Shown piece after piece: positions 27,593 to 36,502 of a stretch of 64,000 bases of DNA. Source of the DNA: Occultella gossypii (GTDB lineage Bacteria > Actinomycetota > Actinomycetes > Actinomycetales > Beutenbergiaceae); contig NZ_JAGSHT010000010.1 of NCBI RefSeq assembly GCF_019947135.1, positions 124,001-188,000 of the forward strand, written 5' to 3'. Made by a program: the position numbers and the translations under genes. The notes beneath the pieces were generated by a model, which ran no database searches, had not been told where the DNA came from, and worked only from the letters and a program-made list of their open reading frames with translations. The stretch's first letter is position 1; every line of letters begins with the position of its first letter.

Positions 27593-28712
27593 CGTTGCCT
27601 CGACCGGTGCGCTCGGTCACCGGGCGCGACTGGGCTCGGACGCGTTCCGTGACTGCGACCGGTGCCGGACCCGGCTCACGGTGGTCGGTCGCCGTCGGGT
27701 GCTCGGGCGGGGCCAACCGCACCTCCAGCACCTGCGGGACCGGAGCGGTGCCGTCCGCGTCGACCACCGGCGAACCGCCGTACTGGATGACCTTGAGCCG
27801 CTCCAGCGTCTCCTCGAGGAGCACCCGGTTCGTCCGTTGCAGATCCGCGATGACGAGCAGCGCAAAGCAGAGCAGGCCGCCGACCAACATCGAGGAACCG
27901 AAGATCAGCGACTGGACGTGGCCGCCGGCCTCGCCCTGGATCATGAACACGAGGAAGCGGACGAAGGGAATGATGCCCGCGACCAGCAGGACCGCCCCGA
28001 GGGTCCCGAGGATCACGTGCGGCTTGAACATCAGATAGGAGCGGGTGATGGCCGAGCCGGACCTGAGCATGTGCTGGCCGATGTTCTTGAAGAGCCGGGA
28101 CTCACGCGTCTTCGGGTTCGTCGTGATCGGCAGGCTCTCGATCCGGAGGTGCTTGTTGCCCGCCTGGATGATGGTCTCCATGCAGTAGCTGAACCGGGTG
28201 ACCACGTTCAGTCGGAAGAGCGCGGCCTTGGAGTAGGCCCGGAACCCGCTCGCCGCGTCCGGGAGCTCGGTACCCGCGGCCTGGTTGACCACATGCGACC
28301 CGACCCGCTGCATGAGCTTCTTGAATGGCGAGAAATGAGCGATCTTGGAGGTCTGACGGTCCGCGATGACGATATCCGCCTCACCCCGGACGATCGGCTG
28401 GACCAGGTCGGCGATCCGCTCCTGCGGGTACTGGTTGTCGCCGTCGGTGTTCACCACGATGTCCGCACCGTGGGCGAGCGCATAGTCGACCCCGTCCCGG
28501 AACGAGCGGGCCAGCCCCATGTTGCGCGTGTGCCGCACGACGTGCACGACGCCGTGTGCCTGGGCCACCGCGATGGTCCGGTCGGTCGACCCGTCGTCGA
28601 TGATAAGGATCTCGACGCTGTCGATGCCCGGGATCTCCCGCGGGATCGAGGACAACACGAGCGGCAGCGTCGCTTCCTCGTTGAGGCAGGGCACTTGGAC
28701 GAACAGCTTCAT
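27570..28712 (-). CDS. DPM1/GtrB-like family 2 glycosyltransferase with two membrane helices
   Basis: 380 residues from the ATG at 28712 (MKLFVQVPCLNEEATLP). The GT-A domain carries VEILIIDDGSTDRT, NMGLARSFRDGVDYAL and the metal motif NTDGDNQYP, resembling polyprenyl-phosphate sugar synthases. Two membrane segments follow at about 232-255 and 268-292, then a Pro/Thr-rich cytoplasmic tail of about 70 residues. It would make a polyprenyl-phosphate-linked sugar for the membrane glycosyltransferases encoded divergently at 28822 and 30429. The 3-prime end overlaps the converging gene by 23 bases. Confidence 0.86.
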   Translation of the reverse strand: MKLFVQVPCLNEEATLPLVLSSIPREIPGIDSVEILIIDDGSTDRTIAVAQAHGVVHVVRHTRNMGLARSFRDGVDYALAHGADIVVNTDGDNQYPQERIADLVQPIVRGEADIVIADRQTSKIAHFSPFKKLMQRVGSHVVNQAAGTELPDAASGFRAYSKAALFRLNVVTRFSYCMETIIQAGNKHLRIESLPITTNPKTRESRLFKNIGQHMLRSGSAITRSYLMFKPHVILGTLGAVLLVAGIIPFVRFLVFMIQGEAGGHVQSLIFGSSMLVGGLLCFALLVIADLQRTNRVLLEETLERLKVIQYGGSPVVDADGTAPVPQVLEVRLAPPEHPTATDHREPGPAPVAVTERVRAQSRPVTERTGRGNVSGATGR

Positions 28713-28809
28713 GACATCCCTCTTGGCCTGGACCCGGCCAGTGTACAAGCGACTCCGCCACAGGGTCGGACGCGCGGCCTGGGTCGGTCGGCATGGATGG
28801 GTCGGGCGG

Positions 28810-28815
28810 TAGCCT
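28810..28815 (+). promoter_or_regulatory. -10 element of a probable leaderless transcript
   Basis: TAGCCT ends 6 bases before the GTG at 28822, with no ribosome binding site in between, the same layout as at 17332, 46076 and 52455. Confidence 0.45.
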
Positions 28816-28821
28816 CAGGCC

Positions 28822-30432
28822 GTGACCATGCGAACGTACCGGCTGGTAATCGTCGTCGTCTCGGTGCTCTTCGGAACGATTCTGACGCTCTGGGCGGTGC
28901 TGACCCCGGGATTCCGGGCTCCGGACGAACCGCAGCACTTCAACAGCGTGATGCGGGTGGCGACGGGCGGCGGCTGGCCGGCCCCGGGGACCGCGTGGAT
29001 GAGCGACGCCACGCACATCGCGACGCATGAAGCAGGCCTCACCGGGGCGAGCGGCAGCATGTCCATCTTCGAGTTCTCGATCCTCCCCGGGGGAACGCTG
29101 GAGGGGTGGGGACAACAGTTCGTCGATGTGACACCACTCGCTCCCGAGGACCGCTCCGTCCTCGATCACACCGCCGAACTGCTGGATGCCCCGCCGACAC
29201 TCGATCAGATGACGCAGCATCCACCGCTCTTCTACGCGTTCGGTGCCGGCCTCGTTCAGATCGTCGGCGCGCTCGACTGGCGCTGGGATCAGCAGCTTCT
29301 GCTCCTGCGGATGTTCTGCGTCGCTCTGACCGTCTGGGTCGTGCCACTGGCGGCAGTCACCACCCGCCTGCTCACCGGGAACCGGACGGTGGCAGTGGCC
29401 GCCGCCGTCTCGATCGTCGCGGTCCCCCAGTTCGCCCATATCGGAGCTTCCGTCTCGAACGACTCCCTGACGAATCTGCTCGGCGCAGCACTCCTCGCGC
29501 TGTCCGCGGCCACGATGGCGGTCCGGCCGACCTGGGCCCGCATCGTCGCACTCGGCGTCCTCCTCGGGCTCGGATTGCTGACCAAGGGGTTCCTGCTCGC
29601 CGCGATCCCGATGGTGGCCCTCGCCGTCATCATCGGCGCCCGGACCGCCCTGCCCAAGATGCGGCTGTGGCAGGCGTTCGTGGCCCTCGTCATCGCGTTC
29701 GCGATCGGCGGCTGGTGGTGGCTGCGGAACCTCCTCGTCCATCACACCCTGCAGCCGAGCGGGATGCCCCTGTTCGCGCCGGGCTGGGGGGATGACACGC
29801 CGACGCTCGGCGAGTTCCTCCCGCAGGCGTTCACTCGGTTGTCCACCTCGTTCTGGGGGAATTTCGGGTGGCTCGAGGTGCCGCTGCCGGGGCCGCTCTG
29901 GATCACCCTGACCATCCTGTGCCTGGCCGCGGTAGTGCTCGGCGTCCTCGCGTGCCGGCAGCGGCTTCGGCTCGCTGTCCTCCTGATCCTCCCGGTCGGC
30001 ACCGTTGTCGTCGTTCTTGGGGGTGCGTACGCCTCGTACGAAATCAACGGGCTGTTCGGACAGTTGCAGGGCCGCTACCTGTACTCCTCGATCGCCGTGC
30101 TCGCGGCGGCCGTGTGGCTCGGGATCGACGCGATCGCACGCCGACTCGGGCGGCGCCGGGCGCACTGGCTCCCGGTGGTCGCGACGCTCGTTTCGGTGAC
30201 GTTGGCGGCCGTCGGGCTCATCACGTTCTTCCAGGCCTGCTACCAGCTGCCCACCGAGTCCGTGATCGTCGGACTGAACCGGTGGGCTCTCTGGTCGATC
30301 GCCGGGCGGGCGGGGGTCGTCGTCGCGACGCTGGCTCCAGCCGTCGCTTCGATCGTTCTGCTCGGGGTGCTCGGGGTGGCGCTCGGGCGCCGCCCGAGTG
30401 CCCGTCGCCGCCCGTCAGAGGTGGCCGCTTGA
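28822..30432 (+). CDS. Polytopic membrane protein, DUF2142-like glycosyltransferase candidate
   Basis: 536 residues from GTG 28822 (ATG 28828 also possible). Around eleven to twelve membrane segments. The first external loop contains PGFRAPDEPQHFNSVMRVA, the acidic DEP motif of DUF2142 proteins and GT-C polyprenyl-phosphate-dependent transferases, and QHPPLFYAFGAGL follows. The last segments end in a basic tail. It probably transfers a lipid-linked sugar to a surface polymer outside the membrane; donor and acceptor are unknown. The last codon overlaps the TTG start of the next gene. Confidence 0.8.
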   Translation: MTMRTYRLVIVVVSVLFGTILTLWAVLTPGFRAPDEPQHFNSVMRVATGGGWPAPGTAWMSDATHIATHEAGLTGASGSMSIFEFSILPGGTLEGWGQQFVDVTPLAPEDRSVLDHTAELLDAPPTLDQMTQHPPLFYAFGAGLVQIVGALDWRWDQQLLLLRMFCVALTVWVVPLAAVTTRLLTGNRTVAVAAAVSIVAVPQFAHIGASVSNDSLTNLLGAALLALSAATMAVRPTWARIVALGVLLGLGLLTKGFLLAAIPMVALAVIIGARTALPKMRLWQAFVALVIAFAIGGWWWLRNLLVHHTLQPSGMPLFAPGWGDDTPTLGEFLPQAFTRLSTSFWGNFGWLEVPLPGPLWITLTILCLAAVVLGVLACRQRLRLAVLLILPVGTVVVVLGGAYASYEINGLFGQLQGRYLYSSIAVLAAAVWLGIDAIARRLGRRRAHWLPVVATLVSVTLAAVGLITFFQACYQLPTESVIVGLNRWALWSIAGRAGVVVATLAPAVASIVLLGVLGVALGRRPSARRRPSEVAA

Positions 30433-31868
30433 GCCACCCCCGCCTCGCCCACGTCCGTTCCCGGTTCAACTGGGAGCGCCTGGGCGTCCTGGCCGTCCTG
30501 GTCGCTACCGCAGGCTTCTCGGCGTCCGTGGCACTGGCCGTGCCGATGTTCGGCACGGCCGACGAATCGGCCCACTTCGACTACGCCTACCAGGTCTGGC
30601 ACGGCACGTTGCCCACGTTCGAAGGGGGCCTGGTGATCCGGCCGCCGTTCGGCTCCGTGCCCCCGGTCCAGTGGGTATCGCAGCATCCACCGCTGTTCTA
30701 CCTGATCCTCGCGCCCGTGGTCGGGCCGCTGGTCGACGCCGAACACATGCTGCGGGCCGGGTACGCCGCGCGCGCCGTGAATATCGCGATCACGGTCGCG
30801 TTCGTGGCCGCCGTGATCTGGGCGTCCCGGAAGCTGACTCCGGGGCGCCCACGGCTCGCCGTCACCACAGGGATCGTGGCCGCCTCCTCCGCGTGGGTCA
30901 GTGGTGTCGGCGGCGCTGTGTACAACGACATCCTTGCCGCGTTCTTCTGCGCCCTGCTGCTCGGTGTGACCGCGCGGTCGATCCGTTCGGGGCTGACGCG
31001 GCAGGACACGACTCTGCTCGCAGTACTCGGCTCCCTCGGGATGCTGAGCCGGGCCTCCGCCGCGATCGTGCTCGCGCTGTGCCTGGCCGCGCTGGTCATC
31101 GGGGCTGCGCTCGGGCCGGCGCCCGGACGTGCACGGCGCGTCGGTCGCTCACTGCTGCACGCCACGATCGCGGGCTGCGTGGTGCTCGCGTCCGCACTCT
31201 GGTTCTACCTACACCTCCTCGAGAGCACGGGAACGCTGACCGGGGGGAACATCGAGTGGTTCCGTGCCCGCCTGGGCCGAGTCGAGCGCCCGGTCCTCGA
31301 ACTCGTCGCCGATCCGGATGCCTGGTGGCAGCTGACGCGGTTCTTCGGGCACGGCCGGTACGGCACGTTCCCGGTCGAACTCATGACGACAGCGTGTCTG
31401 CTTCTCCCGGTGGCCGTCGGTCTGGTGTTCCTCCGCCGGCTCCGGACGACGATTCCGGCCGACGCCGTGGTGGCCGGCCTGGCAACGGCTCTGGTCCTGG
31501 CAGCCCTCGCCCAGCAGTTCGGCTACGCCTCGGGCGGCGGCCAGCTCAGCCCGAGATACCTGCTGCCGGTCGCGACCGTGCCGTTCGTGCTCGTCGCCCA
31601 CGGGCTCACGGCGGCTCTACGCGCCCGGTGGCTGCCGACGGCGGCATGGCTCGTCGTCGTGAACCTCCAGTTCTACGACTGGCTGCGAGGCGTCATCACG
31701 GCACTTCCGGAGCCCCGCGTGGCTCCGACCCTGCCCGGTGCCGCCGCGGCGGCTGCCGGTCTCGCCCTCGCCGCGATCGTCGTCGCGGTGGTCGCTGCGG
31801 ACCGACTCCGTTTCCCCCGGCACGGTCCGGACCGACGGAACCTGCGACCGGCCGAGCCGGGTGGCTAA
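30429..31868 (+). CDS. Second DUF2142-like polytopic membrane protein
   Basis: 479 residues. The TTG at 30429 is taken as start because it overlaps the previous stop (TTGA) and leaves the first membrane helix intact; there is no nearby ATG or GTG ahead of that helix. About eleven membrane segments; the first outer loop has AVPMFGTADESAHFDYAYQV and then QHPPLFYLILAPVVG, the same layout as in the protein encoded just upstream, so the two are distant paralogues. Probable GT-C type transferase or polymer-handling protein of the surface-polysaccharide locus. Confidence 0.78.
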   Translation: MSHPRLAHVRSRFNWERLGVLAVLVATAGFSASVALAVPMFGTADESAHFDYAYQVWHGTLPTFEGGLVIRPPFGSVPPVQWVSQHPPLFYLILAPVVGPLVDAEHMLRAGYAARAVNIAITVAFVAAVIWASRKLTPGRPRLAVTTGIVAASSAWVSGVGGAVYNDILAAFFCALLLGVTARSIRSGLTRQDTTLLAVLGSLGMLSRASAAIVLALCLAALVIGAALGPAPGRARRVGRSLLHATIAGCVVLASALWFYLHLLESTGTLTGGNIEWFRARLGRVERPVLELVADPDAWWQLTRFFGHGRYGTFPVELMTTACLLLPVAVGLVFLRRLRTTIPADAVVAGLATALVLAALAQQFGYASGGGQLSPRYLLPVATVPFVLVAHGLTAALRARWLPTAAWLVVVNLQFYDWLRGVITALPEPRVAPTLPGAAAAAAGLALAAIVVAVVAADRLRFPRHGPDRRNLRPAEPGG

Positions 31869-31879
31869 GGTGATGGCAA

Positions 31880-32884
31880 ATGACGCCCCCATCGCCTGAC
31901 GCTGGATCCGAGGCTCCCAAGGGACCAGGTCAGGTCACCCACGCTCGGCGCAGGGCCATCGTGCGAATCGTGGGGATCGTGGCGGCGGTCGCGGCACTGG
32001 CACTGTGCGCCAAGGCACTGATCGACTCGTGGTCCACGGTCTCGACGGCGATCGCAACCGCTGATCCGCGCTGGCTCGCGCTGGCGCTGCTCGCCAGCGC
32101 GGGCGCGATGTTCGGTCTGGCCGTGCTGTGGAAGCGCACGCTGGCTACGTTCGACGCCGTGCACCCGATCCGTGAGGTCTCGAGCTGGTACTTCGTCGGC
32201 GAACTCGGTAAGTACATCCCCGGTGGCATCTGGCCGGTGGTAGGTCGGGGTGAACTGGCTGCCCGTGGCGGCGTGTCGCGGGGTCTCGCCTATACCAGCA
32301 CGCTGCTCTCACTGGCGCTGATGTGCGTCGGCGCCGCCCTGGCCTGCGGACTGTTGGCTCCTTTCCTGACGGCCGACGGAGGTCGGGTCGGGCCGGAGAT
32401 GGCACTGTTGGCGCTCGTGCCTATCGGCGTGGTTTGCGCCCATCCGTCTATCTCAGCGCGCCTGCTATCCGTGCTCGATCGGTTCACGAAGGGTCGGGTA
32501 CGGATCGCCGCACCGCCGTTCGGGACGATGCTCTCGCTGATTCTGGGTGCGGTCCCCACGTGGCTCCTCGTCGGCGGAGCCTCGGTGGCGGTGACGCACG
32601 CCTTGGGATATGAACAACTGCCGGCTCGGATCGCTTTCGCGGCGATCGCCGCATGGATCGTCGGATTTCTTGCGGTTCCGGTCCCTGCGGGAGCAGGGGT
32701 CCGCGAGATCCTGTTCGTGGCGGTCTCGGGTCTGGAACCTGGACCTGCGGTCGCCGTGGCCGCGATCGCGCGACTGCTGCTGATGGTTGTCGACGCAGGA
32801 GGCGGTATTCTGGGCCTGCTTTGGCTCCGGGCAGCGCGCGGGCTGCGGACTCCTACTCCCCCGGAAGGCGGCTCGCTTGGGTAA
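31880..32884 (+). CDS. Lysylphosphatidylglycerol synthase TM-family (flippase-like) membrane protein
   Basis: 334 residues from the ATG at 31880, with GGTGA 7 bases upstream. About eight membrane segments and the signature SSWYFVGELGKYIPGGIWPVVGR of the UPF0104/LPG_synthase_TM family, with the second conserved stretch PVPAGAGVREILF. There is no catalytic MprF domain, so lysyl transfer is unlikely. Related proteins sit in glycan loci (AglD type) and are thought to handle or move lipid-linked intermediates. The last 8 bases overlap the proposed start of the next gene. Confidence 0.85.
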   Translation: MTPPSPDAGSEAPKGPGQVTHARRRAIVRIVGIVAAVAALALCAKALIDSWSTVSTAIATADPRWLALALLASAGAMFGLAVLWKRTLATFDAVHPIREVSSWYFVGELGKYIPGGIWPVVGRGELAARGGVSRGLAYTSTLLSLALMCVGAALACGLLAPFLTADGGRVGPEMALLALVPIGVVCAHPSISARLLSVLDRFTKGRVRIAAPPFGTMLSLILGAVPTWLLVGGASVAVTHALGYEQLPARIAFAAIAAWIVGFLAVPVPAGAGVREILFVAVSGLEPGPAVAVAAIARLLLMVVDAGGGILGLLWLRAARGLRTPTPPEGGSLG

Positions 32885-33602
32885 CTTGCCCTATCTGGTC
32901 AAGAGCACTTATGCGAAGGCCATGCGCGCCTCGGGGCGGTTGTTGACGCGTGCGAGAGTCCTCAGCGCCGAGCCACCGGAGCGCAGCCACCGCCTGAAAC
33001 ACTGGGCGTACAGCCTCACCCGGGTCCATGACTCGTTGGCCATCGTCGAGCTCGGGGTGCCGTGGTGGACCTATGACGCGATCGACCACATCGAACGGCT
33101 TCTGACTGCGCGCGATGGTGATGTCCGGGTCTTCGAGTACGGCTCCGGTGCCAGTACGTTCTGGCTGGCCGATCGGGCCCGCGAGATCCACTCCGTCGAG
33201 CACCACGTCGGTTTCGCCGAGACCATCGGTCCCGAACTGGCAACACTCGACAACGTCACCTTCCACGTGGTGGAGCCTTCGCCGTCGCAGCATCCAGCGA
33301 TCGGCTCGTCGAAGTCCGGCAACGCGGGGTTGGACTTCAAGGCCTACGTGGCAACCATTGACACGGTCGGGGGCCTCTTCGACGTGGTGGTGATCGACGG
33401 CCGTGCGCGTGCTGGTTGTCTTGAGGCTGCCATTTCGCATCTGGCGGACGACGGCATCATCGTCTTCGACAACTCCCGGCGTCGCCGGTATCGCACGGCC
33501 ATCGAGCGGTCCGGCCTGCACGAGTCGCGATTCAAGGGCCTCACTCCGACGTTGCCCTATCCGGAGCAGACGTCGGTGCTGACCAACGCGGCCCGGAACT
33601 AG
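32877..33602 (+). CDS. Class I SAM-dependent methyltransferase-like protein
   Basis: 241 residues if the TTG at 32877 (GGAAGG 9 bases upstream) is used, or 226 from the ATG at 32922. Rossmann-type motif I is VRVFEYGSGASTFWLA, followed by SVEHHVGFAETI and motif IV FDVVVIDGRARAGCLEAA with DDGIIVFDNS. No membrane segment. Substrate unknown; it sits in a polysaccharide locus, so a sugar or lipid-linked glycan is the likely acceptor. Converges with the next gene, overlapping it by four bases. Confidence 0.8.
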   Translation: MGNLPYLVKSTYAKAMRASGRLLTRARVLSAEPPERSHRLKHWAYSLTRVHDSLAIVELGVPWWTYDAIDHIERLLTARDGDVRVFEYGSGASTFWLADRAREIHSVEHHVGFAETIGPELATLDNVTFHVVEPSPSQHPAIGSSKSGNAGLDFKAYVATIDTVGGLFDVVVIDGRARAGCLEAAISHLADDGIIVFDNSRRRRYRTAIERSGLHESRFKGLTPTLPYPEQTSVLTNAARN

Positions 33603-35659
33603 GACCGGGCAACGTCCCGAACGGCCTGGAGGTAGGTGCGCCCGAACCTGTCTGTGGGCTCGAGGATGGCACCCTCGGCCCACTCGTTCCACGCGTTGAT
33701 GAACACGATTCGTTCGTCAGCCGGCCGGTGGGCGACGGCGTGCAAGCACTCCGCGAGCCAGCGACGGAACGTGTACGGGTTGGATCCGTACCAGATGTCC
33801 GGCCGCCACTGTCGGCGCGCCGTGTTGTCGAACGTGACCATGACACCTGGGTAGAAGTCGTCCGGCATCGTCCGCAGCTTCTTGATCGCCTCCGTCACGA
33901 GTGCTCCGTAGCTCATCAGGTTGCCCCGGAAAGCCGGATCCAGCGAGAGGCGCTCCGAGGGGCCCGCCACCCAGGAGAGGTTATGCGGTGGGAAGCCGAG
34001 CGTGCCGTCGAGCCCGTACTCCGAGGGGTGGGACGTCAGCCCGTCGAACTCCTCGGCCACGCTGACCGAGAGGAGGAACAGTTCGCCGATGCCGGCGGCA
34101 CGCGCGCGCTCGCGCCAGTTCGCGGCCACCGTCGGGAAATCCGGGATCTGTCCCGGTCGATAGATGGCGAGGACCGCCTTTCCATTCACGCGCAGGTAGC
34201 GGCGATCGCTCAACAGCGGTGCGACGTCGTCGATGAACCCCTCCGCGGGCACCTCGTCATAGTCCTGGCCGATCAGGATGTCGCTCGAACGACCGTCCCA
34301 GCGCCTGGTCCAGTTCTCGTTCGCCCACATCAGGCAGAAGGGCTGTTCGACGTCACTGGCCACGAGCTTGTTCACCGGCAGCTCCAGAAGTTGCCGGCCG
34401 GCGAACCAGTAGTGGTAGTACATGAAACCGGCGATGTCGTGCTCGGTGGCCAGCTCGCGTTGCTGTTCCCGGACGGCGTCGAGCCGCAGATCATAGAAAC
34501 CCAGCTCGGTGGGAAACCGGGGTTGGTGCTGGCCGCGGTACACGGGCCGCGCAGCGGTGACATTCGTCCACTCGGTGAAGCCCTTGCCCCACCAGAGGTC
34601 GTTCTCCGCGGTGGGATGGAACTGGGGCAGGTAGAACGGGACGAACCGCGCTGCCGGCTTGCGCGGCGAACTCAGGGCGAAACGTTTCCAGGCCCCATCT
34701 GCGGCCGGGTGTTCCGGCAGCCGTCCGGTGTCCTCGATCGTGAGGCCGGCCTCCCGGGTGAGGATCCCGATCGAGCGCTCCATGGCGTGCGCGGTGGTGC
34801 CGTCGATGTGGGCGGCACGCTCGTCCTCGAAGTCGACGGCCGTCAGGTTCAGCGCCCGCAGGCCCTGCAGCACGAACGCCTTCACCCAGTACATCGAACC
34901 GGCGGCGAACTGGAGGTCGTCATGGACGACGTCGAGCTCGAGCCGCCGCAGCAGTTCGCGGGTGAGTGGTTCGTCCGCGCCCCAGTGCTCCGGACCCATG
35001 ACATTCCCCGCAGCCGTCACCAGGCCCAGGTTCGGGTGGTCCGCGAAGGCGCCGAGGATCGCCCTGATCCGTTCGCCGTTCCCCACGAGTTCCTCGACGA
35101 AACCGGCTCGCCACGCGTCGCCCGAGCCGTCGAGATCCGTCCGATCGGTGCGCCAGGCGCTCTTCTTGGTGTGGACCTTCAGGACGACCTCGTACGGATC
35201 CAGGATGCCCGCGTTGACGACCTGCACCAGCGGGAAGATGTCCCGGCCGCGGTTCTCGGTGTCGAACGAGACCGTGTTGCGCAGCATCGGGGCAGCGAAA
35301 GTGCCGAGGTCCAGTGATCGGCCTGAACTGTTGGTCACCACAAGATCGAACTCGACGGGCATGGCCTCCAGCTTGCCCAGGAGTTCGGGGAGGAGCTCCG
35401 GGTAGAAGACGTGGACGAGTACGGCCACCCGGGAGGGCTCGTCGAGCGGCAGTTGCGGGTCCACGCGCCAGCTGTCCGGATGACCGGAGGCCTTGCGGCC
35501 CGCGCCGCGGCGCAGCCAGGCGCCGAAGTCGACGGCGGCGCGCGACTCGTCCCGGCCAGGCAAGGTTCCGTCCTGCAGGAAGGTGACCATCGCCCCCTTC
35601 GCGATCCCGCGGTAGCGGGCCAGCCTGCGGCGCACACCGGCCACCGTGATCCGTCTCAT
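33599..35659 (-). CDS. Fusion of a rhamnan-synthesis RgpF domain and a WbsX (GH99-like) glycosyltransferase domain
   Basis: 686 residues from the ATG at 35659, with GGAGAG upstream. Residues about 60-310 form the RgpF domain (VHVFYPELLPELLGKLEAMP, DTENRGRDIFPLVQV, VVLKVHTKKS). Residues about 330-680 form the WbsX domain: RFVPFYLPQFHPTAENDLWW, KGFTEWTNVTAARPVYRGQH, GFMYYHYWFAGRQLLELP, MWANENWTRRWDG and FINAWNEWAEGAILEPTD. Both domain types occur in rhamnose-rich or O-antigen polysaccharide loci. The protein has no signal peptide or membrane helix and probably extends the glycan in the cytoplasm. Last gene of the minus-strand export operon. Confidence 0.9.
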   Translation of the reverse strand: MRRITVAGVRRRLARYRGIAKGAMVTFLQDGTLPGRDESRAAVDFGAWLRRGAGRKASGHPDSWRVDPQLPLDEPSRVAVLVHVFYPELLPELLGKLEAMPVEFDLVVTNSSGRSLDLGTFAAPMLRNTVSFDTENRGRDIFPLVQVVNAGILDPYEVVLKVHTKKSAWRTDRTDLDGSGDAWRAGFVEELVGNGERIRAILGAFADHPNLGLVTAAGNVMGPEHWGADEPLTRELLRRLELDVVHDDLQFAAGSMYWVKAFVLQGLRALNLTAVDFEDERAAHIDGTTAHAMERSIGILTREAGLTIEDTGRLPEHPAADGAWKRFALSSPRKPAARFVPFYLPQFHPTAENDLWWGKGFTEWTNVTAARPVYRGQHQPRFPTELGFYDLRLDAVREQQRELATEHDIAGFMYYHYWFAGRQLLELPVNKLVASDVEQPFCLMWANENWTRRWDGRSSDILIGQDYDEVPAEGFIDDVAPLLSDRRYLRVNGKAVLAIYRPGQIPDFPTVAANWRERARAAGIGELFLLSVSVAEEFDGLTSHPSEYGLDGTLGFPPHNLSWVAGPSERLSLDPAFRGNLMSYGALVTEAIKKLRTMPDDFYPGVMVTFDNTARRQWRPDIWYGSNPYTFRRWLAECLHAVAHRPADERIVFINAWNEWAEGAILEPTDRFGRTYLQAVRDVARS

Positions 35660-35669
35660 CGGCTCTCCT

Positions 35670-36500
35670 CTACAGCCACTCGTTGATCTCCTGACCGTAG
35701 GTCGCCCGCACGACGTCGACGATCCGGTCCGTGTCGGCTCCGGTCGAAGGGGCGGTGATCAGGGTCCGCTTGACGAACGGGAATCCGCTCCGCAGGAGCG
35801 GTTGCCACGCCGCGAGCGTGGGGTTGACGGCGTCCGGCGTGAGGTCATGGGAACGGAACCGGCACGTCGGTGCATATCCACCGGCCACGCACGCTCGGCT
35901 CAGCCCGAGTTCGTATCGCATGACGACGTCCATCTTGGTCGGCTCCACTCGGATCCCGCGGAAGAAGGAGCGCAGCGGCGCCTCAGCCAGGACACCGCGT
36001 CGGAAACCCACGAAATAGCTCTGGAAGTGGTGCCCGATCTGCCACGAGTCGGTCATCGCCCACACGTCCGCCCTCGTCGCCTCGAAGTCGACGAGCAGGG
36101 AACTGATCGGTGCGAACGGGCCGACCATCGAGTCGTTCGTCAGGACCACGTGGTCGAGTCCCGCCAAGTACGGAAACGCGTTCAGCCCGGCCGACCAGGA
36201 GCCGAAGTCGTAGCCGAGGTTGGCGCGACGCATGACGACGACGCGATCGGGCGGCGGCACCGCCCAGGCCAGCCCCGCAGCTTCCGGTGCGGTCGAGATG
36301 ACCAGGCACGCGTATCCGTTCTCCGCGAACTCGCGCAGGTACTCGGTCAGCGAGCGGCTCACCCGTCCGTCCGGACTGTACTGGGCCACGATCGCGACCT
36401 TCGTCGCCGCGGCGAGGATCTCAGGGTCCCCCGCATCCAGTCGCAACTCGGCACCGGGACCGTCCAGAACCCGCGGCCTCTTCTCCCTGAACAGGCCCAT
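35670..36500 (-). CDS. RgpF-like rhamnan synthesis protein
   Basis: 276 residues from the ATG at 36500, two bases after the methyltransferase stop codon; longer upstream frames overlap that gene and are rejected. Family phrases: VAIVAQYSPDGRVSRSLTEYL, RRANLGYDFGSWSAGL, VVLTNDSMVGPFAP, DVWAMTDSWQIGHHFQSYF. It is the stand-alone counterpart of the RgpF domain in the next gene. The RgpF family is glycosyltransferase-like and linked to rhamnose polymers; the precise linkage is unknown. Confidence 0.85.
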   Translation of the reverse strand: MGLFREKRPRVLDGPGAELRLDAGDPEILAAATKVAIVAQYSPDGRVSRSLTEYLREFAENGYACLVISTAPEAAGLAWAVPPPDRVVVMRRANLGYDFGSWSAGLNAFPYLAGLDHVVLTNDSMVGPFAPISSLLVDFEATRADVWAMTDSWQIGHHFQSYFVGFRRGVLAEAPLRSFFRGIRVEPTKMDVVMRYELGLSRACVAGGYAPTCRFRSHDLTPDAVNPTLAAWQPLLRSGFPFVKRTLITAPSTGADTDRIVDVVRATYGQEINEWL

Positions 36501-36502
36501 GC

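Noticed and set aside
31880-32884. MprF-type lysylphosphatidylglycerol synthase
   Set aside because: Only the membrane flippase-like domain is present; the C-terminal transferase domain is missing.
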